From: DATLGB01 sp038232275
GTDB taxonomy: Bacteria > Actinomycetota > Thermoleophilia > Solirubrobacterales > Solirubrobacteraceae
DNA: 53,363 nt
Assembly: GCA_038232275.1 (NCBI GenBank)
Contig: JBBSIC010000019.1
Span: 1 to 53,363, forward strand
Direction: 5' to 3'
Shown here: piece after piece, positions 39,800 through 49,698 of the stretch
Layout of the letters: each line of letters opens with the position of its first letter
Position numbering within the stretch: position 1 is the first letter of the stretch
Position numbers and translations under genes: made by a program
Notes under the pieces: model-generated
The model's database searches: none
Told to the model about the DNA's origin: nothing
Seen by the model: the letters and a program-made list of their open reading frames with translations, nothing else

Positions 39800-41011
39800 T
39801 CAGGCCCGACCCGCGTCCTGCGTCAGCTCGCGCAGGCGCGCCGCGTGCTCCGCGGTCAGCGCGCCGGGCCCCATGCGCCACCTCCACGATGCGCCGGTGG
39901 TGCCCGGGACGTTCATGCGCGCGTCGGAGCCCAGCCCGAGGACGTCCTGCGCCTGCATCATGGCGAGGTCGCACTGCGAGGCCAGCGCCAGCCGGATCAT
40001 CGCCCAGTGCACCGGCTCTCCGGGGTCGCCGACGAAGGCGCGTCGGGCCGCGGCGCGGCGCTCCTCGCCGAGCACCGCCCACCAGCCGACGACGGTGTCT
40101 GAGTCGTGCGTGCCCGTGTAGACGACCTGGTGGGCCTCGTGGTTGTGCGGCTCGTGCGTGCCGTGCTCGTCGTCGGGGTCGAAGGCGAACTGCAGGACGG
40201 CCATGCCGGGGTAGCCGAGCGCCCGCCGCAGCTCGGTCACCGGCGGGGTGATGTCACCCAGGTCCTCCGCGACCACGGCGAGCTCGCCGAGCTCGGCCGC
40301 GGCGGCGTCGAAGACGGCGCGGCCGGGGCCGCGCTGCCAGCGGCCGTGCATGGCCGTGCGGGCGCCGCGCGGGACCGCCCAGTAGGCGACGAAGCCGCGG
40401 AAGTGGTCGACGCGGACGAGGTCGAAGAGCTCGAAGGTCCGGCGGAAGCGCTCCGTCCACCAGCGATAGGAGCGCCGCTGCAGCGCCGGCCAGTCGTACA
40501 GGGGATTGCCCCACAGCTGTCCGGTCTTGGCGTAGACGTCCGGGGGGACGCCGGCGACGGCGTCCTCGCGGAACAGCTCGGGCCACGCGCGCTGGTCGGC
40601 CGAGCCCGGGGCGACGTAGATCGGGACGTCGCCCATCAGCCGCACCCCGCGCTCCGCGGCGTAGGCGCGCAACGCCTGCCATTCGCGCTCGAAGCGCACC
40701 TGGTCGGCGACGTCCCCGCCGACGGCCTCCCACGAGCCGATCCAGAATCCGTGGCGCTCGCGGTAGGCGTCGACCTCGTCGGGCGCGACCGCGGCGCCGG
40801 GGTCGGCCAGCAGGTCCGGCCACGAGGCGAAGGCCGAGCGCGCCTTGTACGGCGAGCCGTGCTTGTCGGGGGGCGAGAGCGGCAGCATCTGCCACACGGA
40901 CTGGCCGGCCGCCTGCAGCCAGTCGACGAACGCGTAGGCCGAGTCGCCGAGTCGGCCGTCCGGCAGAGAGGTGGGATGCAGCTGGACGCCGCTGGCACGG
41001 GGAAGCCTCAC
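39800..41011 (-). CDS. malQ: 4-alpha-glucanotransferase (GH77)
   Basis: A 403-aa amylomaltase that transfers alpha-1,4-glucan segments between maltodextrins. It starts SGVQLHPTSLPDGRLGDSAY and LSPPDKHGSPYKARSAFASW, typical of GH77. Catalytic context: the nucleophile Asp in LVRVDHFRGF, the acid/base Glu in VVAEDLGDIT, the third acid in GTHDSDTVVGW. It is shorter than the usual ~500 aa, with reduced insertions. GTG 41011 is 54 bp from the divergent glgE start, so both may share control. Confidence 0.92.
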   Translation of the reverse strand: MRLPRASGVQLHPTSLPDGRLGDSAYAFVDWLQAAGQSVWQMLPLSPPDKHGSPYKARSAFASWPDLLADPGAAVAPDEVDAYRERHGFWIGSWEAVGGDVADQVRFEREWQALRAYAAERGVRLMGDVPIYVAPGSADQRAWPELFREDAVAGVPPDVYAKTGQLWGNPLYDWPALQRRSYRWWTERFRRTFELFDLVRVDHFRGFVAYWAVPRGARTAMHGRWQRGPGRAVFDAAAAELGELAVVAEDLGDITPPVTELRRALGYPGMAVLQFAFDPDDEHGTHEPHNHEAHQVVYTGTHDSDTVVGWWAVLGEERRAAARRAFVGDPGEPVHWAMIRLALASQCDLAMMQAQDVLGLGSDARMNVPGTTGASWRWRMGPGALTAEHAARLRELTQDAGRA

Positions 41012-41065
41012 GGGTCGGCACCTTCCCACGTTTTCGCCCGCCGCAATCGGGCAGAGTCCGCAGAC

Positions 41066-43033
41066 GTGCCCGCCGCCAAGCGCCCCAGGACCCCGGAGCT
41101 GCCTCCCGGCCCGCCGCCGAGCCGCATCCGGATCGAGGCGCCCCAGCCGGCGGTCGACGCGGGCCGCCACCCCGCCAAGCGCTGCGTCGGCGACACCGTC
41201 GAGGTCTCCGCCGACATCCTCCGCGACGGCCACGAGGTGCTCCGGGCGGTCGTCCGCTACAGGCCCGACGACCCCGGCGAGCACTGGCGCGAGGCGCCGC
41301 TGACCCACGCCGACGCGCACGTCGAGGGGGACCGCTGGGCCGGGCGCTTCAGCGTCGAGGCCGTGGGTGGCTGGACGTGGACGATCCAGGCCTGGGTGGA
41401 CCCCTTCGCCGCCTGGCGCGACGAGCTCGCGCGCAAGCTCGCCTTCGGCCAGGGCGACCTCTCCAGGGAGCTCTCCGAGGGCGCCGTCCTGCTCGCGGAG
41501 GCCGCCGCCAACGCGAAGGGCGCCGACAGGCAGGCGATCCAGCACACGCTGAAGACGGTGCAGGATCCGCAGGCGCCCGAGCACGCGAAGTGCGACGCCG
41601 CCCTGGGCGCCGAGCTCTTCGCGGCCGTCGAGCTCGCCCAGCCCCGGCACGAGTGCACGACGCTCGAGCCGCACGCGGCGGTCGAGGTCGACCGCGTGCG
41701 CGCCCGCTACTCGACCTGGTACGAGCTGTTCCCGCGCTCCTGGGGCGGCTTCGCCGGAGTCACCGCGCAGCTGCCGCGCCTCGCCGAGCTGGGCTTCGAC
41801 GTCCTGTACCTGCCGCCGATCCACCCGATCGGGGAGACCAACCGCAAGGGCCGCAACAACGCCCTGGCCGCCGGCCCGGACGACCCCGGCTCGCCGTGGG
41901 CGATCGGCCACCGCGACCACGGAGGCCACGACGCACTCCACCCTGACCTGGGCACAGACGCCGAGTTCGACGCGATGGTGGCCGGCGCGCGCGAGCACGG
42001 CATCGACGTCGCGCTGGACTTCGCGATCCAGTGCTCGGCCGACCACCCCTGGCTGACCGAGCACCCGGAGTGGTTCAACCGCCGCCCGGACGGCACGCTC
42101 AAGTACGCCGAGAACCCCCCCAAGAAGTACCAGGACATCTACAACCTCGACTGGAACACCGAGGACTGGCGCGCCCTGTGGCAGGCGCTCTATGCGGTGG
42201 TGCGCGGCTGGGTCGACCGCGGCGTGCGCGTCTTCCGCGTCGACAACCCCCACACCAAGCCCTTTTCGTTCTGGGGGTGGCTGATCGAGGAGATCCGCCG
42301 CGACGATCCCGACGTGCTGTTTCTCGCCGAGGCCTTCACGCGGCGCAAGGTCATGCAGGAGCTGGCGAAGATCGGCTTCAACCAGTCCTACACGTACTTC
42401 ACCTGGAAAAACGCGCGCTGGGAGATCCGCGAGTACCTCGAAGAGCTCGCCCACGGCCCCGAGCGCGACTACTTCCGCCCGAACTTCTTCGTCAACACGC
42501 CCGACATCCTCAGCGCCTACCTCGTCGAGGGCGGCCCCGCGGCCTTCTATGCCCGGCTCCTGCTCGCCGGCCTGCTGAGCCCGTCCTACGGCATCTACTC
42601 CGGCTTCGAGCACTACGAGAACGTCCCGGTCGCCCCGGGCTCGGAGGAGTACCTGCACTCGGAGAAGTTCGAGGCCAAGCAGCGCGCGCTGGACGGGCCG
42701 ATGCTGCCCTTCGTGCAGCGCCTCAACGCGATCCGCGCCGAGCACCCGGCGCTGCAGCATTTGTCGAACCTGCAGTTCCTGGATACCGAGAACGACGCGC
42801 TCGTCGCCTTTCACAAGCGGACGGGCGACGACTCCGTCATCGCGGTCGTCAACATCGATCCCCACGGTGCCCAGGAGGGCGTCGTGCTCGTCGCCTACGA
42901 GTCCGGCCTTCCCCCGGCCTTCACCGTCGAGGATCTGCTCAGCGGTGAGCGCTTCGACTGGCGCCTCGGGCGCAACTACGTCCGGCTGGACCCCTCCTTC
43001 CGCGTCGGCCACGTCCTCGCGGTGCGACCATGA
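41066..43033 (+). CDS. glgE: Alpha-1,4-glucan:maltose-1-phosphate maltosyltransferase
   Basis: A 655-aa GH13 enzyme extending alpha-glucan with maltose from maltose-1-phosphate. It has the N-terminal beta/helical domains (to ~200) and the family sequence STWYELFPRSWGGFAGVTAQ at the barrel start. Active-site strands: FRVDNPHTKPFSFW (nucleophile Asp), LFLAEAFTRRKVM (acid/base Glu), FVNTPDILSAYL. The NPHTKP motif is diagnostic of GlgE rather than other GH13 enzymes. It overlaps treS by 4 nt. Confidence 0.96.
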   Translation: MPAAKRPRTPELPPGPPPSRIRIEAPQPAVDAGRHPAKRCVGDTVEVSADILRDGHEVLRAVVRYRPDDPGEHWREAPLTHADAHVEGDRWAGRFSVEAVGGWTWTIQAWVDPFAAWRDELARKLAFGQGDLSRELSEGAVLLAEAAANAKGADRQAIQHTLKTVQDPQAPEHAKCDAALGAELFAAVELAQPRHECTTLEPHAAVEVDRVRARYSTWYELFPRSWGGFAGVTAQLPRLAELGFDVLYLPPIHPIGETNRKGRNNALAAGPDDPGSPWAIGHRDHGGHDALHPDLGTDAEFDAMVAGAREHGIDVALDFAIQCSADHPWLTEHPEWFNRRPDGTLKYAENPPKKYQDIYNLDWNTEDWRALWQALYAVVRGWVDRGVRVFRVDNPHTKPFSFWGWLIEEIRRDDPDVLFLAEAFTRRKVMQELAKIGFNQSYTYFTWKNARWEIREYLEELAHGPERDYFRPNFFVNTPDILSAYLVEGGPAAFYARLLLAGLLSPSYGIYSGFEHYENVPVAPGSEEYLHSEKFEAKQRALDGPMLPFVQRLNAIRAEHPALQHLSNLQFLDTENDALVAFHKRTGDDSVIAVVNIDPHGAQEGVVLVAYESGLPPAFTVEDLLSGERFDWRLGRNYVRLDPSFRVGHVLAVRP

Positions 43034-44751
43034 CCGACATCTCGGCCGCCCGCCCGCACCGCCCCCAGCCCGCCGGAGCCGGCCACTGGTTCGAGTCGGA
43101 CCCGCTGTGGTTCAAGAAGGCCGTCTTTTATGAGATCCACCTGCGCGGCTTTCACGACGGCAACGCCGACGGGTCCGGCGACTTCCGCGGACTGACCGAG
43201 AAGCTCGACTACCTGCAGTGGCTCGGCGTGGACTGCATCTGGCTGCTGCCGATGTACGCGTCTCCGCTGCGCGACGGCGGCTACGACATCGCCGACTACG
43301 AGGCCATCCACCCCGACTACGGGACGCTCGACGACGTCCGCGAGTTCCTCGACGCCGCGCACCAGCGCGGCATGCGCGTGATCGCCGACCTGGTCATGAA
43401 CCACACGTCCTCCGACCACCACTGGTTTCAGGAGTCGCGCAAGGGCGCGGGCGGCGACGCGCCCAATCCCTACGCGGACTGGTACGTCTGGTCCGACAGC
43501 GACGAGTCCTACAGGGACGCCCGCATCATCTTCGTGGACACCGAGACGTCGAACTGGGCGTGGGACCCGGTGCGCCAGGCCTACTACTGGCACCGGTTCT
43601 TCTCCCACCAGCCCGACCTCAACTACGACAACCCGGCCGTGCACGACGCCATGCTCGACGCGCTGCGCTTCTGGCTGGACCTCGGGCTCGACGGCTTCCG
43701 CCTGGACGCCGTGCCCTACCTCTACGAGCGCGAGGGCACCAACTGCGAGAACCTCGAGGAGACGCACGAGTTCCTGCGCAAGGTGCGCAGGACCGTCGAC
43801 ACCGAGTACCCCGACCGCGTGCTGCTCGCGGAGGCCAACCAGTGGCCCGAGGACGTCGTGGCGTACTTCGGCGCCGGCGACGAGTGCCACATGGCCTTCC
43901 ACTTCCCGGTCATGCCGCGAATGTTCATGGGCATGCGCCGGGAGGACGCGACGCCGATCTACGAGATCCTCGCCCGCACGCCGGCGATCCCGGAGAACTG
44001 CCAGTGGGGCCTGTTTCTGCGCAACCACGACGAGCTCACGCTCGAGATGGTCACCGACGAGGAGCGCGACTACATGTACTCCGAGTACGCCAACGACCCG
44101 CGCATGAAGATCAACTTGGGCATCCGGCGGCGCCTCGCCCCGCTGCTGGACAACGGCCGCGACGACATCGAGCTGATGCACGCGATCCTCTTCAGCCTCC
44201 CGGGCTCGCCCGTCCTGTACTACGGGGACGAGATCGCCATGGGCGACAACATCTTCCTCGGTGACCGCGACGGGGTACGGACGCCGATGCAGTGGACGCC
44301 GGACAGAAACGGCGGCTTCTCGCGGGCCGACTTCGCCCAGCTCTACGCCCCGCCGCTGATGGACCCCGTGTACGGCTACCAGGCGGTCAACGTGGAGGCG
44401 CAGCTGCGCACGCCGACGTCGCTGCTGCGCTGGATGCGCCGCTTCATCTCGCTGCGCAAGGAGCACCCCGTCTTCGGCATGGGGACCTACGAGCCTCTGC
44501 GCGGCTCCAACCACCGCATCTTCGCCCACATCCGCCGCTTCGAGGACGACATCGCCCTGTGCGTGCACAACATGGCCCGGTCCGCGCAGGCGGTCGAGCT
44601 CGACCTCGGCGAATTCGAGGAGCGCTTCCCCGAGGAGATGTTCGGGCGGACGCGCTTCCCGCAGATCGGCGAGCTGCCCTACCTGCTCACCCTGGCGCCG
44701 CGCGGGTACTTCTGGTTTCTGCTCAAGCTCCAGGACGAGGCCCGTGGCTGA
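43030..44751 (+). CDS. treS: Trehalose synthase (maltose alpha-D-glucosyltransferase)
   Basis: A 573-aa GH13 isomerase interconverting trehalose and maltose. The start FESDPLWFKKAVFYEIHLRG is typical of TreS. Catalytic strands: LDGFRLDAVPYLYERE (Asp), VLLAEANQWPEDVV (Glu), LFLRNHDELTLEMV (Asp). Length matches TreS without a fused maltokinase; the kinase follows as a separate, overlapping gene. In the GlgE pathway it supplies maltose from trehalose. Confidence 0.96.
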   Translation: MTDISAARPHRPQPAGAGHWFESDPLWFKKAVFYEIHLRGFHDGNADGSGDFRGLTEKLDYLQWLGVDCIWLLPMYASPLRDGGYDIADYEAIHPDYGTLDDVREFLDAAHQRGMRVIADLVMNHTSSDHHWFQESRKGAGGDAPNPYADWYVWSDSDESYRDARIIFVDTETSNWAWDPVRQAYYWHRFFSHQPDLNYDNPAVHDAMLDALRFWLDLGLDGFRLDAVPYLYEREGTNCENLEETHEFLRKVRRTVDTEYPDRVLLAEANQWPEDVVAYFGAGDECHMAFHFPVMPRMFMGMRREDATPIYEILARTPAIPENCQWGLFLRNHDELTLEMVTDEERDYMYSEYANDPRMKINLGIRRRLAPLLDNGRDDIELMHAILFSLPGSPVLYYGDEIAMGDNIFLGDRDGVRTPMQWTPDRNGGFSRADFAQLYAPPLMDPVYGYQAVNVEAQLRTPTSLLRWMRRFISLRKEHPVFGMGTYEPLRGSNHRIFAHIRRFEDDIALCVHNMARSAQAVELDLGEFEERFPEEMFGRTRFPQIGELPYLLTLAPRGYFWFLLKLQDEARG

Positions 44752-46126
44752 TCCCGGCGCCCTGCTCCGCACGGTCGACGGCGACACGCTCGGCGCGTGG
44801 ATGCGCAGCCGCCGCTGGTTCGGCGCCAAGGCCGCCGACATGACCCACTTCGGCGTGCTCGACGTCGTCTCCCTGCGCGACGACGAGCCGCCGCTGGCCT
44901 GCGCGCTGGTCGAGGCCCGCTTCAACTCCGGCGTCCACGACCTCTACCAGGTGCTGGTCGGGGCCCGCGAGGGGACGCAGGCCGGCGACGGGACGATCGC
45001 CGCCGTCGGCGACAACCAGGTCTACGACGCGCTGGCCGACCCGGCCGAGGCCGCCGTGATCGCCCGCCTGATGCAGGGCTCGGCGACGATCGACGGCGCC
45101 GAGGGCTGCGTGCGCTTTCACTGGACGGGCGACCTCCCGCCGCTGTCGGCGACGCCGGTCGTGCGCCCGATGGGCGTCGAGCAGTCCAACTCGACGATCG
45201 TGCTCGACGACGCGGTGGCGCTGAAGGTCTTCCGCCGCCTGCTGCCGGGCGACAACCCCGAGCTCGAGATGCTGCGCTTTCTCTCGACGCACGGCTTTGC
45301 GAACATCGCCGAGCTCGGCGGGTGGTACGAGTTCACGGGCGATCGCCTGGAGGCGACGCTCGGCGTGTTGCAGCGCTTCGTGGCCGGCGGGCGCGACGGC
45401 TGGGAGTTCGCGCTGTCCGAGCCGGCGACGTTCCTGGAGCGCGCGGGCGAGCTCGGCGAGGTCACCGGCCGCCTGCACTCCGTGCTGGCCTCGGACGCGA
45501 GCGATCCGGGCTTCGCGCCGGAGGAGCCGGGCGACGAGGCCCTCGGCCTGCTCGTCGCGACGATCGACGAGGAGATCGAGCGGGCGTTCTTCGAGCTGCG
45601 CGAGGACAACGCGGCCGTCGCGCCGATCCTGGGCCGCGGCGAGGAGCTGCGCGACCGGCTGTCGCTGCTCTCGCACCAGAGCGCGGGCGGGCGCCTGATC
45701 CGCCAGCACGGCGACTACCACCTCGGCCAGACCCTGCTCGGGCCGGACGGCTGGGTGATCCTCGACTTCGAGGGCGAGCCGGCCCGCACGCTGCCCGAGC
45801 GCCGCCGCAAGCGCTCGCCGCTGCGCGACGCCGCCGGCATGCTGCGCTCCTTCGCCTATGCGGCGTCGGCGATGGAGCTGCTCGACGGCCGCGACGTCCC
45901 CGCGGGCTGGGAGGACCAGGCGCGGCGGGCGTTCTTGGAGGGCTACTTCGCCGCGGTCGAGCACGTGCTGCTGCCGGCGGGCGAGGCGGCGATCGCCAAG
46001 CTGCTGGCGATCCACGAGCTCGAGAAGGCCGTCTACGAGCTGCGCTACGAGCTCAACAACCGCCCGCAGTGGACGGCGATCCCGGTCGCCGCCATCGTGC
46101 GGCTGCTCGACGCGCCGACGGACTGA
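44744..46126 (+). CDS. mak: Maltokinase (Mak/Pep2)
   Basis: A 460-aa kinase making maltose-1-phosphate, the GlgE donor, from maltose and ATP. It has an aminoglycoside-phosphotransferase-like fold with a cap domain (WMRSRRWFGAKAADMTHFGV at the N-terminus is typical). Catalytic loop RQHGDYHLGQTLL and the metal-binding DFEG (VILDFEGEPARTLPERRRKR) are intact. GTG 44744 overlaps the treS stop by 8 nt. Confidence 0.95.
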   Translation: MADPGALLRTVDGDTLGAWMRSRRWFGAKAADMTHFGVLDVVSLRDDEPPLACALVEARFNSGVHDLYQVLVGAREGTQAGDGTIAAVGDNQVYDALADPAEAAVIARLMQGSATIDGAEGCVRFHWTGDLPPLSATPVVRPMGVEQSNSTIVLDDAVALKVFRRLLPGDNPELEMLRFLSTHGFANIAELGGWYEFTGDRLEATLGVLQRFVAGGRDGWEFALSEPATFLERAGELGEVTGRLHSVLASDASDPGFAPEEPGDEALGLLVATIDEEIERAFFELREDNAAVAPILGRGEELRDRLSLLSHQSAGGRLIRQHGDYHLGQTLLGPDGWVILDFEGEPARTLPERRRKRSPLRDAAGMLRSFAYAASAMELLDGRDVPAGWEDQARRAFLEGYFAAVEHVLLPAGEAAIAKLLAIHELEKAVYELRYELNNRPQWTAIPVAAIVRLLDAPTD

Positions 46127-46202
46127 TCGTCACGATGCGCGATTGGCCTCCATCGTCATCCGTCCACGTTTCGCGCGGGCCAAATGGGAGAAGATCCGGG
46201 CA

Positions 46203-48377
46203 GTGAGTGAGATCGACCAGCTGGTCGACGGAAAGCACGCGGATCCCCATTCCGTGCTCGGAGCCCACCGCCACGGCGGCGGCGTGATCGTGCGGACCTT
46301 CCGGCCCGCCGCGCAGAGCGTCGTCGTCCGGCCCGCGGGCGCCGAGGCCGTCGAGGCGACCCAGGTGCACCCGGCCGGGCTCTTCGAGGCCGAGCTCCCC
46401 GACGCCGAGCTCCCGCTCGACTACGAGCTCGAGATCGCCTACGCCGACGGCAACACGTTCACGCTGCGCGACCCCTACGCGTTCCTGCCGACGCTCGGCG
46501 AGCTCGACGTCCACCTCGCTTCGGAGGGCCGCCACGAGGAGCTGTGGGCCAAGCTCGGGGCGCACGTGCGCGAGGTCGCCGGCGTGCTCGGCACGAGCTT
46601 CGCGGTCTGGGCGCCCGCCGCGCGGTCGGTCAGCGTGATCGGCGAGTTCAACTCGTGGGACGGTCGCCTGCACCCCATGCGCGCGCTCGGCTCCAGCGGC
46701 ATCTGGGAGCTCTTCGTCCCCGACGCCCGCGAGGGGCAGCGCTACAAGTTCGAGATCCACGCGCCCACCGGCGAGATCCGCCTGAAGGCCGACCCCTACG
46801 CCCAGGCCGCCGAGCACCCGCCGGAGACGTCGTCGATCGTCCACCGCTCCAAGCACGAGTGGCGCGACGGCCAGTGGATGCAGCTGCGCGCGGACCGCGA
46901 CCAGCTCGCGCAGCCGATGTCGATCTACGAGGTCCACCTCGGCTCCTGGCGGCTGAACCCGTGCGACGGCGACCGCTCGCTCACCTACCTCGAGCTCGCC
47001 GACGAGCTCTCCGCCTACGTCACCGACATGGGCTTCACGCACGTCGAGCTGATGCCGGTCATGGCGCATCCGTTCGACGGCTCGTGGGGCTACCAGGTGA
47101 CCTCGTACTTCGCGCCCACGCCGCGCTACGGCTCGCCCGACGACCTGAAGGAGTTCATCGACCGCCTGCACGGGCACGGTGTCGGCGTGCTCGTGGACTG
47201 GGTGCCCGCGCACTTCCCCAAGGACGACTGGGCGCTCGCGCGCTTCGACGGCACCGCGCTGTACGAGCACGCCGACCCGCGTCGCGGCGAGCACCCGGAG
47301 TGGGGCACGCTCGAGTTCAACTTCGGCCGCAACGAGGTGCGCAACTTCCTCGTCTCCAGCGGCCTGTACTGGCTCGACGAGTACCACTTCGACGGCCTGC
47401 GCGTCGACGCCGTCGCGTCGATGCTCTACCTCGACTACTCCCGCGAGGAGGGCGAGTGGGTGCCGAACCCCTACGGCGGCAACGAGGACCTCGACGCGGT
47501 CGCCTTCCTGAAACAGCTCAACGAGGTGCTGTACGCCCGCGAGCCCGGCGCGCTCAGCGCCGCCGAGGAGTCCACCGCCTGGCCGGGGGTCTCACGCCCG
47601 ACCTACCTCGGCGGGCTGGGCTTCGGCTTCAAGTGGAACATGGGCTGGATGCACGACACGCTGGACTACTTCCAGCAGGACCCCTTCTACCGCCGCTGGC
47701 ACCACCACGAGCTGACCTTCTCGCTCGTCTACGCCTTCACGGAGAACTTCATCCTCCCGCTGTCCCACGACGAGGTCGTTCACGGCAAGGGCTCGCTGTA
47801 CACGAAGATGCCCGGCGACCACTGGCAAAAGCACGCGAACCTGCGCACGCTGTACGCCTACATGTGGGCGCACCCCGGCAAGAAGCTGTTGTTCATGGGC
47901 CAGGAGTTCGCCCAGGAGCAGGAGTGGAGCCATGAGCGCTCGCTGGACTGGCACCTGCTCGAGCAGCCGGCCAACCACGGCATGCAGGCCCTCGTACGCG
48001 ATCTCAACCACACCTACAAGGCGCGCCCCGCCCTGTGGGAGAACGACTTCGAGGCCGACGGCTTCTATTGGCTCGAGCCCAACGACGCCGAGAACTCCGT
48101 CGTCGCCTTCGCGCGCACCTCGCTCGACCGCTTGCAGGTCGTGGCGGTCATCCTCAATCTCACCCCGGTGCCGCGCTACGCCTACCGCGTCGGCCTGCCC
48201 CGCGAGGGGCGCTGGGTCGAGGCCGTCAACACCGACTCGACGCACTACGGCGGCTCCGACGTGGGCAACTTCGGCGGCGTCGTCGCCGAGGCGATTCCGT
48301 GGGGCGGCCAGCCGTTCTCGGCCGAGATCACGCTGCCGCCGCTCGGCGGCCTGTGGCTCGTGCCCGCAGGCGCTTGA
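46203..48377 (+). CDS. glgB: 1,4-alpha-glucan branching enzyme
   Basis: A 724-aa GH13 enzyme introducing alpha-1,6 branches. It has two N-terminal beta-sandwich domains (DPHSVLGAHRHGGGVIVRTF; FAVWAPAARSVSVIGEFNSW) and the barrel with catalytic Asp in GLRVDAVASMLYLDYSREEG, Glu in SAAEESTAWPGVSRP and Asp in LPLSHDEVVHGKGSL. GTG 46203 has a GGGAGAAG ribosome-binding site. It completes the trehalose-to-glycogen route. Confidence 0.97.
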   Translation: MSEIDQLVDGKHADPHSVLGAHRHGGGVIVRTFRPAAQSVVVRPAGAEAVEATQVHPAGLFEAELPDAELPLDYELEIAYADGNTFTLRDPYAFLPTLGELDVHLASEGRHEELWAKLGAHVREVAGVLGTSFAVWAPAARSVSVIGEFNSWDGRLHPMRALGSSGIWELFVPDAREGQRYKFEIHAPTGEIRLKADPYAQAAEHPPETSSIVHRSKHEWRDGQWMQLRADRDQLAQPMSIYEVHLGSWRLNPCDGDRSLTYLELADELSAYVTDMGFTHVELMPVMAHPFDGSWGYQVTSYFAPTPRYGSPDDLKEFIDRLHGHGVGVLVDWVPAHFPKDDWALARFDGTALYEHADPRRGEHPEWGTLEFNFGRNEVRNFLVSSGLYWLDEYHFDGLRVDAVASMLYLDYSREEGEWVPNPYGGNEDLDAVAFLKQLNEVLYAREPGALSAAEESTAWPGVSRPTYLGGLGFGFKWNMGWMHDTLDYFQQDPFYRRWHHHELTFSLVYAFTENFILPLSHDEVVHGKGSLYTKMPGDHWQKHANLRTLYAYMWAHPGKKLLFMGQEFAQEQEWSHERSLDWHLLEQPANHGMQALVRDLNHTYKARPALWENDFEADGFYWLEPNDAENSVVAFARTSLDRLQVVAVILNLTPVPRYAYRVGLPREGRWVEAVNTDSTHYGGSDVGNFGGVVAEAIPWGGQPFSAEITLPPLGGLWLVPAGA

Positions 48378-48451
48378 GAGAGCGACCCCGGCTCCCCTCA
48401 GAGGGTCATCCCCGATAGGCAGTTGGGCCGCGGAGCGGGAGTCTTTCAGTC

Positions 48452-49519
48452 ATGACTCCCCAGGACCCCATCCCCGCTCCGACGCAGTCTCCGCCCCCTC
48501 CGCCGCGCCGGCTCACGCGGTCCTCCACGGACCGCATGATCTTCGGCGTGGCGGGAGGCGTCGCCCGGCACTTCGGCCTCGATCCGTCGCTCGTGCGCAT
48601 CGCGTTCGTCGTGCTCACGCTGTTCGGCGGCTTCGGTCTCGCCGTTTACGGCGTCGCCGCCCTCGTCGTGCCGTCCGACGACGGAAGCGTCGGCCTCGCC
48701 GGCACCAGCCGGACGCAGAAGGCGGCGCTGGTCGTGATCGGCATCGCCGTGCTCGCCTCGTTCCCGTTCTCGGGCACGGGCATCTTCTTCTTCGGCCCGG
48801 GGCTGCTCGCGCTGCTCGTCGTCGGGGCGGTCGGCGTGCTCGTGTGGCGCTCGCTCGGCGGCGCGGGCAACCCGCGGCTCGTGCGCGCCGCGTGGCTGAT
48901 CCTCGCGGTGGCGGGCTCGGTCCTGCTCGGCCTCGGCGCCGGGGTTGCCGCGGCCTTCGGCGCCGGCACGGCGGTGGCCGTGCTGGTGATCGCCGCCGGG
49001 GTGGCGCTGACCGTGGGCGGCCTGCTCGGCGGTGCGCGCTGGCTCGTCGTCCCGGCGCTGCTGATGGCCATCCCGCTCGCCCTCGTCTCGGCGGCGAACG
49101 TCGACCTGCGCGGCGGTGTCGGCGAGCGGGAGTACCGTCCCGCGTCAGTGGACGACCTGCGTGCCCAGTACCGCCTCGGCGCCGGACGGCTGCACGTCGA
49201 CCTGCGCGACGTGGACCTCACGGGCGGCCGCACCGATCTGCGGCTGAAGGTCGGCGCCGGCCAGATCGAGCTGACCGTGCCCGAGCGCGTGTGCGTGCAG
49301 ACCACGGCGCACGTCGGGGCCGGCCAGGTCAACGTCTTCGACCAAATCAACGACGGCATCGACGTGGACGCCGAGCACGGGTCGTCTCCCAGGGACGGCG
49401 CGCCGGTGCTGGTCGTCGACGCCCGGGCCGGGCTGGGCCAGATCCAGTTCGACCGCGAGCCGAGCTTCGGCAAGCTCGAGGCCGGCCCTGGCGGCCAGTC
49501 CGCCTGCGCGGTGGCATGA
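48452..49519 (+). CDS. PspC-domain membrane protein with LiaF-like C-terminus
   Basis: A 355-aa protein. A Pro-rich N-terminus is followed by a PspC domain (MIFGVAGGVARHFGLDPSLV), several helices, and a C-terminal beta-rich region resembling LiaF/DUF2154 sensors (YRLGAGRLHVDLRDVDLTGG, LRLKVGAGQIELTVPERVCV). Such proteins sense envelope stress and inhibit a partner kinase. It heads a cluster with a small membrane protein, a PspC-type kinase and a LuxR regulator. A GGGAG ribosome-binding site precedes the ATG. Confidence 0.9.
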   Translation: MTPQDPIPAPTQSPPPPPRRLTRSSTDRMIFGVAGGVARHFGLDPSLVRIAFVVLTLFGGFGLAVYGVAALVVPSDDGSVGLAGTSRTQKAALVVIGIAVLASFPFSGTGIFFFGPGLLALLVVGAVGVLVWRSLGGAGNPRLVRAAWLILAVAGSVLLGLGAGVAAAFGAGTAVAVLVIAAGVALTVGGLLGGARWLVVPALLMAIPLALVSAANVDLRGGVGEREYRPASVDDLRAQYRLGAGRLHVDLRDVDLTGGRTDLRLKVGAGQIELTVPERVCVQTTAHVGAGQVNVFDQINDGIDVDAEHGSSPRDGAPVLVVDARAGLGQIQFDREPSFGKLEAGPGGQSACAVA

Positions 49520-49698
49520 GGCGGGGGCGTGTCGACATCGTCTCGATCGTCGCCGGCCTGGCGGTGACCGCGCTCGGGGTGCTGCTGCTGCTCGACCAGG
49601 TCGGTGTGCTCAGCCTGCGCTTCGACTACGCCGGGCCGGCGGTCCTCGCGACCGCCGGCGCCGTGCTGCTGGTCAGGGGGCTCGCGCGCGATGAGTGA
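49516..49698 (+). CDS. Small two-helix membrane protein
   Basis: A 60-aa protein consisting of two helices (IVSIVAGLAVTALGVLLLLD and YAGPAVLATAGAVLLVRGLA) joined by a short loop. Its ATG overlaps the stop of the PspC/LiaF-like gene, and its end overlaps the start of the next PspC gene by 8 nt, so it is part of the same operon. Similar to the DUF5668/LiaI-type helix pairs of stress loci; the role is unknown. Confidence 0.75.
   Translation: MRRGRVDIVSIVAGLAVTALGVLLLLDQVGVLSLRFDYAGPAVLATAGAVLLVRGLARDE

Noticed and set aside
41011..41066. Shared operator for malQ and glgE
   Set aside because: The 54-bp gap contains no clear palindrome or -10/-35 pair that I can defend.
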